Assembly (NCBI RefSeq): GCF_024171485.1
Contig: NZ_JALJZX010000001.1
Location: forward strand, 558,001-622,000
Direction of reading: 5' to 3'
Source of the DNA: Chryseobacterium sp. HSC-36S06
Lineage (GTDB): Bacteria > Bacteroidota > Bacteroidia > Flavobacteriales > Weeksellaceae
Length of the DNA stretch: 64,000 nucleotides
Shown here: piece after piece, positions 10,150 through 18,204 of the stretch
Numbering within the stretch: position 1 is the stretch's first letter
How the letters are laid out: every line of letters starts with the position of its first letter
The notes under the pieces: generated by a model
What the model saw: the letters and a program-made list of their open reading frames with translations, nothing else
What the model was told of the DNA's origin: nothing
The model's database searches: none
Program-made: the position numbers and the translations under genes

Positions 10150-10641
10150 ATGAAAATAGAAGAATCTAATATTGTCGAAACAAACGATTACAGAGTAATT
10201 ATTTACCCGGCTTCAAGGCCTTTTGCTCCCAAAGAAAGCAAAGTAATTACAGAAAAACTTTATGATTTTCTGGCTACCTGGGCCGCGCACGGAAAACCAC
10301 TTTCATCTTCATTTAAAATTGAAAAAAATCAGTTTATTGTCATTTGCGTTGATGAAGAGAAAGAAGCAGCTTCTGGCTGTTCTATCGATGCTTTAGGGCA
10401 AGTAATGAGAGAAATTAATGCGGAATTTCAGTTGGGATTATTCGATAGAATGAAAGCCAGTTTTGTAGAAAACGGTGAAGTTAAAACCATGAAGTTACAG
10501 GACTTCAGAAAAGGGTTGAAAGATGGTGAAATCTCTCAAGATATTGAGGTTTTCGATTTTTCTAAAAACACTTATGTTGCATTCCTAAGTGATTTTCTTA
10601 TGCCGCTGAAAAAAAGCTGGGCCGGAATTTATGTAGATTAA
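10150..10641 (+). CDS. Conserved Bacteroidota protein of unknown function
   Basis: 163 aa, soluble, no signal peptide. I recognise it as a conserved flavobacterial protein often labelled 'ABC transporter ATPase', but it has no Walker A, ABC signature or Walker B motif, so that name should not be used. Visible features: YRVIIYPASRPF near the N terminus and a C-terminal DFLMPLKKSWAGIYV segment. It follows the Fe-S reductase pair by 31 nt and ends the apparent operon before a terminator. Function is unknown; association with the redox pair is by position only. Confidence 0.75.
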   Translation: MKIEESNIVETNDYRVIIYPASRPFAPKESKVITEKLYDFLATWAAHGKPLSSSFKIEKNQFIVICVDEEKEAASGCSIDALGQVMREINAEFQLGLFDRMKASFVENGEVKTMKLQDFRKGLKDGEISQDIEVFDFSKNTYVAFLSDFLMPLKKSWAGIYVD

Positions 10642-10663
10642 ATTCTTAAAAATATTAAATAAA

Positions 10664-10694
10664 AAAACCGTTCAAAATTAATTGAACGGTTTTT
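10664..10694. terminator. Bidirectional terminator between convergent genes
   Basis: AAAACCGTTCAA (10664-10675) pairs with TTGAACGGTTTT (10682-10693), 6-nt loop, with T-runs on both strands. It serves the operon ending at 10641 and the converging aconitase gene. Confidence 0.9.
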
Positions 10695-10711
10695 CTGTTT
10701 ACTCCACGATC

Positions 10712-12988
10712 TTAAGCGTTGTTTCTGGCTTCTTCAGCGATTAGATTTAATGCAGAACCTGCTTTAAACCAGCCGATTTGCTGTTCGTTATACGTGTGAT
10801 TTACAAGAATTAAATCTTTGGTGCCGTCCGAATGTACAAACTCCAGTTGAAGAGGATGTGAAGGCGCGAACTGATCCAAATCAAGGAAATTCACGGTGTC
10901 ATCTTCACGGATTTTGTCGTATTCTTCAGGATTCACAAAGGTTAAACCAAGCATCCCCTGTTTTTTAAGATTCGTTTCGTGGATTCTGGCAAAAGATTTC
11001 ACAAGAACTGCTCTAACTCCCAAGTGTCTTGGTTCCATTGCGGCGTGCTCTCTTGAAGAACCTTCACCGTAATTCTGGTCACCTACAACGATGGTAGGAA
11101 CGCCGGCAGCTTTGTAAGCTCTTGCCACAGCAGGAACTTCACCGTATTCTCCGGTCAGTTCGTTCTTAACTTTGTTGGTTTCCATGTTGTAAGCGTTTAC
11201 AGCGCCAATCAGCATGTTGTTGGAGATATTATCCAAATGACCTCTGTATTTCAACCAAGGACCTGCCATAGAAATATGATCTGTAGTACACTTACCGAAA
11301 GCTTTAATCAAAACTTTAGCACCAGTAATGTTCTGTCCGTCCCAAGGCTCGAAAGGCTCCAGTAACTGAAGTCTGTCAGAAGTTGGGCTCACCGCAACCT
11401 GTACGCTTGAACCGTCTTCTGAAGGAGCCTGATATCCGTTGTCATCTACCGCGAAACCTCTTTCCGGAAGTTCAAGACCTTTTGGTTCGTCCAATTTGAT
11501 CTGCTCGCCGTTCTGGTTAGTTAAAGTATCAGTGATTGGATTAAAATCCAGTCTTCCTGAAATTGCTACTGCAGCGACCATTTCCGGTGAAGCTACGAAA
11601 GCGTGGGTATTCGGGTTTCCGTCGGCTCTTTTCGCAAAGTTTCTGTTGAATGAGTGAATAATTGAGTTTTTCTCCCCTTTTTCAGAACCTTCTCTGTCCC
11701 ACTGACCGATACAAGGTCCACACGCATTAGTAAAGATTCTTGCTGATTCAAATTTTCTGAAAGAATCAAGGAAACCATCTCTTTCAGCAGTAAATTTAAC
11801 CTGCTCGGAACCTGGATTGATTCCCAGGATTGCTTTTGGCTTAACACCTTTTGCAACTGCGTCTTCAACAATTGAAGCTGCTCTTGATAAATCCTCGTAA
11901 GATGAGTTGGTACATGAACCGATCAATGCCCATTCAACATCAAGCGGCCAGCCGTTTGCTTCCGCTTTCGCTCTGAATTCTGAAACAGGAGTCGCCAAGT
12001 CCGGTGTGAAAGGTCCGTTTAAGTGCGGCGCCAATTCATCAAGATTAATCTCAATTACCTGATCGAAATACTGTTCAGGGTTCGCATAAACTTCAGCATC
12101 ACCCGTTAAGTGTTCTGCAATTGCATCCGCTGCGTCTACTACATCTTGTCTGCCAGTTGCAGCTAAATATCTTCTCATGGAATCATCATACCCGAAAGTT
12201 GAAGTTGTTGCTCCAATCTCGGCACCCATGTTACAGATTGTTCCTTTTCCTGTTGCAGAAAGGTTTTGAGCTCCTTCGCCAAAATATTCAACGATGCATC
12301 CTGTTCCGCCTTTTACGGTTAGAATTCCTGCTACTTTCAGGATAACATCTTTTGCAGAAGTCCACCCGTTCAGTTTACCAGTTAATTTTACCCCAATTAG
12401 TTTTGGCATTTTCAGCTCCCACGCCATTCCGGCCATTACATCTACCGCATCTGCGCCACCTACACCAATTGCTACCATTCCTAAACCACCTGCGTTTACA
12501 GTGTGTGAGTCGGTACCGATCATCATTCCTCCAGGGAATGCATAATTTTCAAGAACAACCTGGTGAATAATACCTGCGCCCGGCTTCCAGAAACCAATTC
12601 CGTATTTATCACAAACTGAACTCAGGAAGTTGAAAACTTCGGAGTTCTTATTGATCCCTTCCTGTAAATCTGCTTCCGCTCCCACTCTTGCCTGAATAAG
12701 GTGATCGGCATGTGCTGTAGAGGGAACTGCAACTTTGGATTTTCCGGCCTGCATGAACTGTAATAACGCCATTTGTGCCGTAGCATCCTGCATTGCAACA
12801 CGGTCTGGAGCGAAATCTACATAAGAATTCCCTCTTTCGTAAGCCTGGCTTGCATTGCCTTCGCAAAGGTGTGTATAAAGGATTTTTTCAGAAAGTGTTA
12901 ATGGTTTTCCCACGGCTGCTCTTGCTGCTGCAACTCTTACAGGATAACGCTCATACACTTTTTTGATCATGTCAAGGTCGAAAGTCAT
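10712..12988 (-). CDS. Aconitate hydratase
   Basis: 758 aa, the mitochondrial/AcnA-like size class. It converts citrate to isocitrate in the TCA cycle using a 4Fe-4S cluster. The cluster cysteines are in [14 protein letters not shown] and [11 protein letters not shown]; other signatures are [28 protein letters not shown], and a C-terminal swivel domain with [16 protein letters not shown]. The start ATG is 33 nt from a TAATTTTG element. It stands alone, with a bidirectional terminator downstream. Oxygen-sensitive clusters of this type connect logically with the katA/oxyR genes elsewhere in the window, but no regulatory link is visible. Confidence 0.96.
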   Translation of the reverse strand: MTFDLDMIKKVYERYPVRVAAARAAVGKPLTLSEKILYTHLCEGNASQAYERGNSYVDFAPDRVAMQDATAQMALLQFMQAGKSKVAVPSTAHADHLIQARVGAEADLQEGINKNSEVFNFLSSVCDKYGIGFWKPGAGIIHQVVLENYAFPGGMMIGTDSHTVNAGGLGMVAIGVGGADAVDVMAGMAWELKMPKLIGVKLTGKLNGWTSAKDVILKVAGILTVKGGTGCIVEYFGEGAQNLSATGKGTICNMGAEIGATTSTFGYDDSMRRYLAATGRQDVVDAADAIAEHLTGDAEVYANPEQYFDQVIEINLDELAPHLNGPFTPDLATPVSEFRAKAEANGWPLDVEWALIGSCTNSSYEDLSRAASIVEDAVAKGVKPKAILGINPGSEQVKFTAERDGFLDSFRKFESARIFTNACGPCIGQWDREGSEKGEKNSIIHSFNRNFAKRADGNPNTHAFVASPEMVAAVAISGRLDFNPITDTLTNQNGEQIKLDEPKGLELPERGFAVDDNGYQAPSEDGSSVQVAVSPTSDRLQLLEPFEPWDGQNITGAKVLIKAFGKCTTDHISMAGPWLKYRGHLDNISNNMLIGAVNAYNMETNKVKNELTGEYGEVPAVARAYKAAGVPTIVVGDQNYGEGSSREHAAMEPRHLGVRAVLVKSFARIHETNLKKQGMLGLTFVNPEEYDKIREDDTVNFLDLDQFAPSHPLQLEFVHSDGTKDLILVNHTYNEQQIGWFKAGSALNLIAEEARNNA

Positions 12989-13020
12989 ATCTGTTATTTT
13001 TTATTAAATTAAAAGAAGCT

Positions 13021-13028
13021 CAAAATTA
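13021..13028 (-). promoter_or_regulatory. -7 element TAATTTTG of the aconitase gene
   Basis: Complement of 13021-13028 reads TAATTTTG, 33 nt upstream of the start codon. No convincing -33 element at the standard distance. Confidence 0.45.
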
Positions 13029-13137
13029 CAAAATTTTAACCTTATAAGTGATTATTATCATTTAGATTAAATATAAATACTATGCTGATAATCTATTTAT
13101 CATTATTTTTAAAAAATAATATTTAACACCCATCGCC

Positions 13138-13512
13138 ATTATTAAAAACAAAGGCTTTTTACTCCTTCTATTTCCTGTAATAATAGTTATAGGTGCATTT
13201 TACTATTTTTATAACCCTGAAAATTCTCCTTACTTTCTTAAATGTCCGTTTAAGCTTGTCACAGGTTTAAGTTGTCCCGGCTGCGGTAGCCAACGCGCAG
13301 TTCATGCGCTGCTGCACCTAAATTTTAAAGAGGCCTTCCACTTTAATCCTTTATTAATTGCATCAATTCCTTATGCTGGTTTAGGTATTGCATTTAATGC
13401 TGAAGTGTTGAAATCCAGGTTTCCGAAAACAAGAAATTTGCTGTACGGAAGTAGGGCAATGATCGCAGTATTAGTAATAGTAGTCTTGTTCTTTATTTTC
13501 AGAAATATTTAA
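13138..13512 (+). CDS. DUF2752 membrane protein with apparent non-standard start
   Basis: About 124 aa if read from ATT at 13138 (ATC at 13132 and ATT at 13141 are equally possible). The frame is open from just after a stop at 13117-13119 to the stop at 13510-13512. It contains the DUF2752 signature CPF-x5-LSCPGCGSQRAVHALL, with an N-terminal membrane helix (FLLLLFPVIIVIGAFYYF) and more hydrophobic segments near residues 70-85 and 105-122. No ATG, GTG or TTG precedes the signature in frame, so gene finders will miss or truncate it. It may start at AUU/AUC, or its start may be mutated. Function of DUF2752 proteins is not established. Confidence 0.75.
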   Translation: MIKNKGFLLLLFPVIIVIGAFYYFYNPENSPYFLKCPFKLVTGLSCPGCGSQRAVHALLHLNFKEAFHFNPLLIASIPYAGLGIAFNAEVLKSRFPKTRNLLYGSRAMIAVLVIVVLFFIFRNI

Positions 13513-13517
13513 AACCT

Positions 13518-13525
13518 TATTTTTG
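13518..13525 (+). promoter_or_regulatory. -7 element TATTTTTG before the WG-repeat gene
   Basis: Perfect TAnnTTTG match 25 nt before the ATG at 13551, just after the DUF2752 stop. Confidence 0.45.
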
Positions 13526-13550
13526 GCAGAAATATTGCAAAAATTCCTTT

Positions 13551-14276
13551 ATGAAGAATGCGTTAAGTGTAGTGTTGCTGTTTCTTTCTTTTGTTTTCTA
13601 TGCCCAGCAGAAAATGGTCAGCAAATCAAATTCAGTAAAACCAAACACAGATTTAGTGAAATTAAATGATTCCATTCCAGCCCTTATTCCCCAAAAAATT
13701 GACGGTAAATATGGCTTCGTGAATCAGAAAGGTAAAGTCATTATAAAACCCGAATACAGCAATGTTGGGTTTTTTACAGAAGACTGCAATCTGCTCAGTT
13801 CACCTAATCCTAAAGCGAGAATTTTTGGTTCTTCAAAATATGCTTCCGTACATTTAAATGGTATGGATTTCCGTATTAATCATGTGGGGAAACGCGTTTA
13901 CCAGTTCAGAAAGAATGATTTGGGAAAATGTACGCCCGAGTTTAAAACTCAACTTTTTCACGCATACATCATGAATAATGCCTACGGAATTATTGAAGAT
14001 GCTAAATTCGAAAATCCCGGAGATTACAGGCAGTTTACCATTTATCCTCAGTATGATTATCTGCATATTTTAGAAGGTGATGATTTAAGAAACCCAATGA
14101 TTATTGCTTCTTACAAAGATAAATTCGGAGTAATCGACATTTATAATAAAGTAATCGTACCGTTTGAGTACAGCGATATTAAAAGAAACTTCAGCTGGAA
14201 ACTTGCCCGCCTTTTCGAAGTAACTAAAGATGGTAAAAATTATTATTACGTTGACACCAACAATATCGCCTATTAA
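13551..14276 (+). CDS. Exported WG-repeat protein
   Basis: 241 aa. It begins with a cleavable signal peptide (MKNALSVVLLFLSFVFYAQ). Two WG/KWG-type repeats are visible: DGKYGFVNQKGKVIIKPEYSNV (about residues 50-70) and KDKFGVIDIYNKVIVPFEYSDI (about 187-208). Repeats of this type form beta structures in many exported bacterial proteins, but their role is generally unknown. The product is probably periplasmic or at the surface. No sorting signal or lipobox is present. It lies directly upstream of the TPP riboswitch, which starts a separate transcription unit. Confidence 0.75.
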   Translation: MKNALSVVLLFLSFVFYAQQKMVSKSNSVKPNTDLVKLNDSIPALIPQKIDGKYGFVNQKGKVIIKPEYSNVGFFTEDCNLLSSPNPKARIFGSSKYASVHLNGMDFRINHVGKRVYQFRKNDLGKCTPEFKTQLFHAYIMNNAYGIIEDAKFENPGDYRQFTIYPQYDYLHILEGDDLRNPMIIASYKDKFGVIDIYNKVIVPFEYSDIKRNFSWKLARLFEVTKDGKNYYYVDTNNIAY

Positions 14277-14307
14277 TTAAATATTTTGTAGTTTAGCCGG
14301 TGAAATT

Positions 14308-14375
14308 AAAGGGGTGCTGTGAAAAGCTGAGATTATACCCAATGAACCTCGAACAGGTAATGCTGTTTAGGGAGC
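14308..14375 (+). ncRNA. TPP (THI-element) riboswitch
   Basis: All conserved blocks of the thiamine pyrophosphate aptamer are present in order: GGGGTGC (14311-14317), GCTGAGA (14326-14332), ATACCC (14335-14340), GAACCT (14344-14349), AGGTAATGCTGT (14355-14366) and TAGGGA (14368-14373). P3 is very short (GCT/AGC). P5 is ACAG/CTGT. The element lies 72 nt before the ATG of the TonB receptor, which identifies that receptor as a likely thiamine or thiamine-precursor importer. Confidence 0.93.
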
Positions 14376-14388
14376 GGTCTTCGGACTG
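14375..14388 (+). promoter_or_regulatory. UUCG-capped hairpin in the TPP riboswitch leader
   Basis: CGGTC-TTCG-GACTG: five base pairs (one G-U) closed by a cUUCGg tetraloop, immediately 3' of the aptamer. It is followed by A/T-rich sequence with a run of seven T at 14402-14408. It could belong to the expression platform or insulate the aptamer. Confidence 0.55.
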
Positions 14389-14446
14389 ATTTATTGTATA
14401 ATTTTTTTCGTCCCCTTTTATTCAATTAATCTTAAAAATTAAAAGA

Positions 14447-16558
14447 ATGAAAGGATTTGTTATTTTAGGACTTGCCATAAGTCCGTTCTATCTTGCGCAA
14501 ACGGCCCAGGATACCTTAAAAATTCACGAGATAGAAAGTGTGAATTTCACAAAAAGGCTGCCGGTTTCCAAAGAAATCATTAATGTCGAAAAAGATTTAG
14601 GCAATAAAAATCTTGGACAGGACTTGCCGATTCTTCTCAAAAACCAAACATCATTAATTGCGACATCAGATGCTGGAAACGGTATTGGTTACACGGGTTT
14701 CAGGATTCGCGGAGTTGGTGGCAACGGAATTAATGTAATGCTGAACGGAGTTCCTTACAATGATTCTGAATCTCAGGGAACATTTTTTGTGAACGTTCCC
14801 GACCTCACAAGTTCAGCATCGCAAATCATCATACAGCGAGGCGTGGGCACTTCAACAAACGGTGTTTCCGCATTTGGAGCAAGTGTGAATGTGATTTCAA
14901 AAAATCCCGAAGAGAAATTTTACCTGAAATCAGACAACAGTTATGGCTCTTTCAATACCTACAAATATTCTGCGGAAATAGGTTCAGGAAAATTATGGAA
15001 AGACAGATTATCAATGATGGGACGGTATACGAAGATTCATTCGGACGGATATATCGACCGTGCTTTTTCTGATCTTGATTCGTATAATTTAACCGCGCTT
15101 TTTGAGGAAAGTAAAACCAAAATCCGGTTGATGGCTTTTGGAGGGAAGGAAAAAACTTATCAGGCTTGGAACGGTGTTGATAAAGCGGCCTGGGAAACTA
15201 ATCCACAATTTAACTTTTCAGGTGCCATTTACGATGCGAACTGGGAGAAGATCGTGGGTTTTTACGATAATGAAACCGATAATTACCGGCAAAACCACTA
15301 TCAATTATTATGGGAACAGAATCTGAATCCGAACTGGAATTTAGAAACTACGTTTCATTATACCAAAGGCAAAGGATTTTACGAAAATTATAAACAGGAT
15401 GCGAAATTATCAAAGTATAACTTACCAACTTTAAATATTGATAATCATAACGTTACGCGAACGGATTTTATCCGTAAAAAATGGCTGGATAATGATTTTT
15501 ACGGTGCAGTTTCTACCTTATACGGAAAGGTTGGAAATACTGATTTGAATTTCGGAATTGTAGCAAACCAATACATTGGTGACCATTTCGGAAACGTTTC
15601 TGCAGTATTTTATCCTCAAATTTCAGAACACGAATACTACAGAAACAATTCAGTTAAAACTGAAGTTGCCGGATTCGCCAAAGCAATTTTTTCGGTTAGT
15701 AAATTTGAATTTTTCGGCGATCTCCAGATGAGAAACATCACTTATGACACGAAAATTGTTCAGCAGGGTGATGACGAAGGTGTTGATCTCAGTAAAAAAT
15801 GGACTTTTTTCAATCCTAAAGCTGGAATTACGTACAAAATTCCTTCCGGGAAAATATTTATATCCGCCGCAGTTGCCCACAGAGAACCAAACCGCGATGA
15901 TCTTTTTGCTAATCCTGAAACGGAAGCTGAAAAACTATATGATTTCGAAGCCGGAATTGAAAAGACGCTGGGAAAAGTTTCATTCACGGGCAATCTTTAT
16001 TACATGAATTATGCAAATCAACTTGTACTTAACGGGCAGATTAATAATATAGGTGAATTTATCCGCGTCAATTCTGGACAAAGTTATAGATTGGGACTTG
16101 AGCTTGGTGCAGCGGCAAAACTATCAGAACAATGGAATTTGTCTGGGAATTTAACCTTAAGTAAAAATGAAAATAAGAATTTTAAAAACGAGACTTCAGA
16201 AGGAATCGAAATTCTTGGTGATACACCCATTTCATTTTCGCCGAACATCTTAGGGAACTTGCTTTTAAATTACAGTCCAACACGAAATTTTAGTTTGGGA
16301 ATTCAGAATCAATATGTTGGAAGTCAGTTTTTAGACAATACAAACACCACTGCTTTAAAACTGAGCAGTTATTTTCTAAGCGACTTTAATGCGAAGTATA
16401 TCTTAAATTTAAAGCGTACTGAGGTTGATTTTAAGTTTGTGCTTAATAATATCTTCAACAGAAAATATGTGAACAATGGATATGTTTATGAGGGACCCAT
16501 CTATTTTTCACAAGCCGGAATGAACTTTATGTTTGGAATGAGTCTGAAATTTAGATAG
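14447..16558 (+). CDS. TonB-dependent receptor, thiamine-type (TPP-riboswitch controlled)
   Basis: 703 aa outer-membrane receptor. A signal peptide (MKGFVILGLAISPFYLAQ) is followed by a plug domain (about residues 40-155: LPILLKNQTSLIATSD, GFRIRGVGGNGINVMLNGVPYND, GTSTNGVSAFGASVNVISK) and a beta-barrel ending in MFGMSLKFR. There is no N-terminal CarboxypepD_reg domain, unlike SusC proteins. Control by a TPP riboswitch points to uptake of thiamine or a precursor. In other Bacteroidota such receptors pair with an inner-membrane transporter (PnuT); none is adjacent here. Confidence 0.88.
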   Translation: MKGFVILGLAISPFYLAQTAQDTLKIHEIESVNFTKRLPVSKEIINVEKDLGNKNLGQDLPILLKNQTSLIATSDAGNGIGYTGFRIRGVGGNGINVMLNGVPYNDSESQGTFFVNVPDLTSSASQIIIQRGVGTSTNGVSAFGASVNVISKNPEEKFYLKSDNSYGSFNTYKYSAEIGSGKLWKDRLSMMGRYTKIHSDGYIDRAFSDLDSYNLTALFEESKTKIRLMAFGGKEKTYQAWNGVDKAAWETNPQFNFSGAIYDANWEKIVGFYDNETDNYRQNHYQLLWEQNLNPNWNLETTFHYTKGKGFYENYKQDAKLSKYNLPTLNIDNHNVTRTDFIRKKWLDNDFYGAVSTLYGKVGNTDLNFGIVANQYIGDHFGNVSAVFYPQISEHEYYRNNSVKTEVAGFAKAIFSVSKFEFFGDLQMRNITYDTKIVQQGDDEGVDLSKKWTFFNPKAGITYKIPSGKIFISAAVAHREPNRDDLFANPETEAEKLYDFEAGIEKTLGKVSFTGNLYYMNYANQLVLNGQINNIGEFIRVNSGQSYRLGLELGAAAKLSEQWNLSGNLTLSKNENKNFKNETSEGIEILGDTPISFSPNILGNLLLNYSPTRNFSLGIQNQYVGSQFLDNTNTTALKLSSYFLSDFNAKYILNLKRTEVDFKFVLNNIFNRKYVNNGYVYEGPIYFSQAGMNFMFGMSLKFR

Positions 16559-16654
16559 ATAGGTCAATAAGTAGTCCCAAAAATAATTTTCGTTAGTCGA
16601 TTGTTTTTTCTAAAATTGAAGTAATTTTACTTCTTAATTTTAAACAATGCAATT

Positions 16655-17338
16655 ATGAAAAAACTCTCTTTACTTTCAGCTTTTTTTGCCGCGGTTACCA
16701 TTTCCGCGCAACTTACAGTACAGACCATTTCCCAGGGCGTGGTGAAGTTAACCTACGGTGCATCAAATGATTATTCCATTTACGATCCGGGATTCGAAGT
16801 ACCTACATTTTATGTTCACGTATGGAGCAATGCGGGCGATAACAGTACAGGAACAGTTTACGATGACTTGTGGACCAATTCTAACGTTACGATGAATTGG
16901 GACAGCGGCGCCGGCGCTTACGTTGGCACAATCAATTTGAATACGAAGGTTTTCACTAACGGTAATAAAACTTTTCCCTCAGGTACGACTGTAAACAATT
17001 TAGGCTTTGTATTCAAAGACTTGCAGAACGGAAATACAAAACAGTCCGCAGATTTAGCGGCAGCTTCTTTCGGTTTCACTGCAACTACTACCAATTCTTC
17101 GTTAGCGGTTTCCAATTCTTTGCTGGGTAAAAAATCCAGTGTGATCGGCGGGAAACTTTATACTTCTACCAAAGGAAATCTGGCGATTTCGGTATATGAA
17201 ATGTCTGGGAAACTGGTAAAATCATTTAATGCAGTTGCAGACGGAAGCGCAATTGATCTGAATGTTTCCAAAACTGGACTTTATCTGGTAAAAGTTACCC
17301 ACGGTTCTGGAAGTGAAGTCGTGAAATTTGCAAAATAA
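16655..17338 (+). CDS. Small secreted T9SS cargo protein, possible carbohydrate-binding module
   Basis: 227 aa. Signal peptide (MKKLSLLSAFFAAVTISAQ), a single body domain of about 130 residues, and a C-terminal type A T9SS sorting domain (from about residue 155: SSVIGGKLYTSTKG, ISVYEMSGKLVKSF, GLYLVKVTHGSGSEVVKFAK). The body has YVHVWSNAGDNSTG, a Trp-rich strand pair and NNLGFVFKDLQNG. This resembles the CBM-like modules of Bacteroidota alpha-amylase/SusE proteins (YVHIG...W...LAFVFRN), which is an inference from pattern only. The protein should be exported across the outer membrane and either released or attached. Confidence 0.8.
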   Translation: MKKLSLLSAFFAAVTISAQLTVQTISQGVVKLTYGASNDYSIYDPGFEVPTFYVHVWSNAGDNSTGTVYDDLWTNSNVTMNWDSGAGAYVGTINLNTKVFTNGNKTFPSGTTVNNLGFVFKDLQNGNTKQSADLAAASFGFTATTTNSSLAVSNSLLGKKSSVIGGKLYTSTKGNLAISVYEMSGKLVKSFNAVADGSAIDLNVSKTGLYLVKVTHGSGSEVVKFAK

Positions 17339-17356
17339 TGTACAAATCAACTGATT

Positions 17357-17387
17357 AAAGGCTGCTTTCCGAGGCAGCCTTTTTTTA
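17357..17387 (+). terminator. Terminator after the T9SS cargo gene
   Basis: AAAGGCTGC (17357-17365) pairs with GCAGCCTTT (17374-17382), 8-nt loop, followed by TTTTATTT. It begins 18 nt after the stop codon. Confidence 0.92.
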
Positions 17388-17389
17388 TT

Positions 17390-17421
17390 TTTGATTAAAT
17401 CAGGCAAAAAACATAAATTTG
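17390..17421 (+). promoter_or_regulatory. Promoter of the HU-domain gene; predicted leaderless transcript
   Basis: TTTG near 17390-17393, about 20-nt spacer, then TAAATTTG (17414-17421). The ATG at 17428 begins only 6 nt after the -7 element, where transcription normally starts. Confidence 0.6.
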
Positions 17422-17427
17422 CGGCAT

Positions 17428-18204
17428 ATGAATTTTTCTTTTCTCATTCTCGAATTTCTGAAGCAGCAGGGCCAGGTCCCGGTTCCGGGTTTCGGGACTT
17501 TTTATTTGAAAAATACCAATGCTCTTGTCGATGAAGATGCGCAAAATATTTTGCCGCCAGGCAAAGAAGTCGCGTTTAAAATCGATAATTCCGCTGCTGA
17601 TGGCAGTTTTGCTCGTTACATTGCGCAGCAAAAGAATATTCCGCTTATCGACGCAGAAATTGAAGTGAAAAAGCAAACCAATTTCTGGTATTCGACACTT
17701 GAAAAAGAAGGAAAATTCGTACTCGAAAATGTAGGAACTTTTATCCTTGATGACAGCCAGATCTATTTCACAGGTAAACGCACCGACAATCTGTCGCCCG
17801 ATTTCTACGGACTTGAAGAGATTAATATCTCAGAAATAAAGAATTCAAATAAACATTTGCATAATAGCAGTGAAAACTCTTCTTACCGTTTCAGCAAGCC
17901 TGTTTATTGGGTGCTTCCTCTGGTTTTAGTTGTTTCTGGACTGACATATTTCGCCATTGCACAGCCCGAACAGATCTTCGGAAAAAGATCTTTCAGTAAA
18001 GGTCTGGAACTTAAACCGGTTGAGAAAATTGTGAAAGATTCGATTAAGAAAGACTCTGCTACAATCATAAATCCGGTGCTGGATTCAGCAAAAACTGATT
18101 CTTCTAAATCTGCTGTAGTGGCGCCAGTTCCGGTTAAAAAATGGACTTCCAAAAATTATTCAAAATCTAAATGGAAAAAAGCAAAAAAGCGTCAGAATCA
18201 TTAA
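17428..18204 (+). CDS. Membrane-anchored tandem HU-domain (CCDC81-like) protein
   Basis: 258 aa from the ATG at 17428; a TTG three codons earlier overlaps the promoter. Two tandem HU/IHF-like domains occupy about residues 1-115, each with a characteristic short turn (VPGFGTF, ENVGTF). One transmembrane helix follows (about 157-176, YWVLPLVLVVSGLTYFAIA), then a Ser/Lys-rich, probably periplasmic tail. The layout matches Bacteroidota CCDC81-type HU proteins, which usually end in a SPOR domain; none is present here. Their role is not established; membrane attachment suggests nucleoid or cell-wall contact. It overlaps the next gene by 34 nt. Confidence 0.75.
   Translation: MNFSFLILEFLKQQGQVPVPGFGTFYLKNTNALVDEDAQNILPPGKEVAFKIDNSAADGSFARYIAQQKNIPLIDAEIEVKKQTNFWYSTLEKEGKFVLENVGTFILDDSQIYFTGKRTDNLSPDFYGLEEINISEIKNSNKHLHNSSENSSYRFSKPVYWVLPLVLVVSGLTYFAIAQPEQIFGKRSFSKGLELKPVEKIVKDSIKKDSATIINPVLDSAKTDSSKSAVVAPVPVKKWTSKNYSKSKWKKAKKRQNH

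Noticed and set aside
10150-10641. Annotation as ABC transporter ATPase
   Set aside because: No Walker A, signature or Walker B motif is present in the 163 residues; the name is inherited misannotation.
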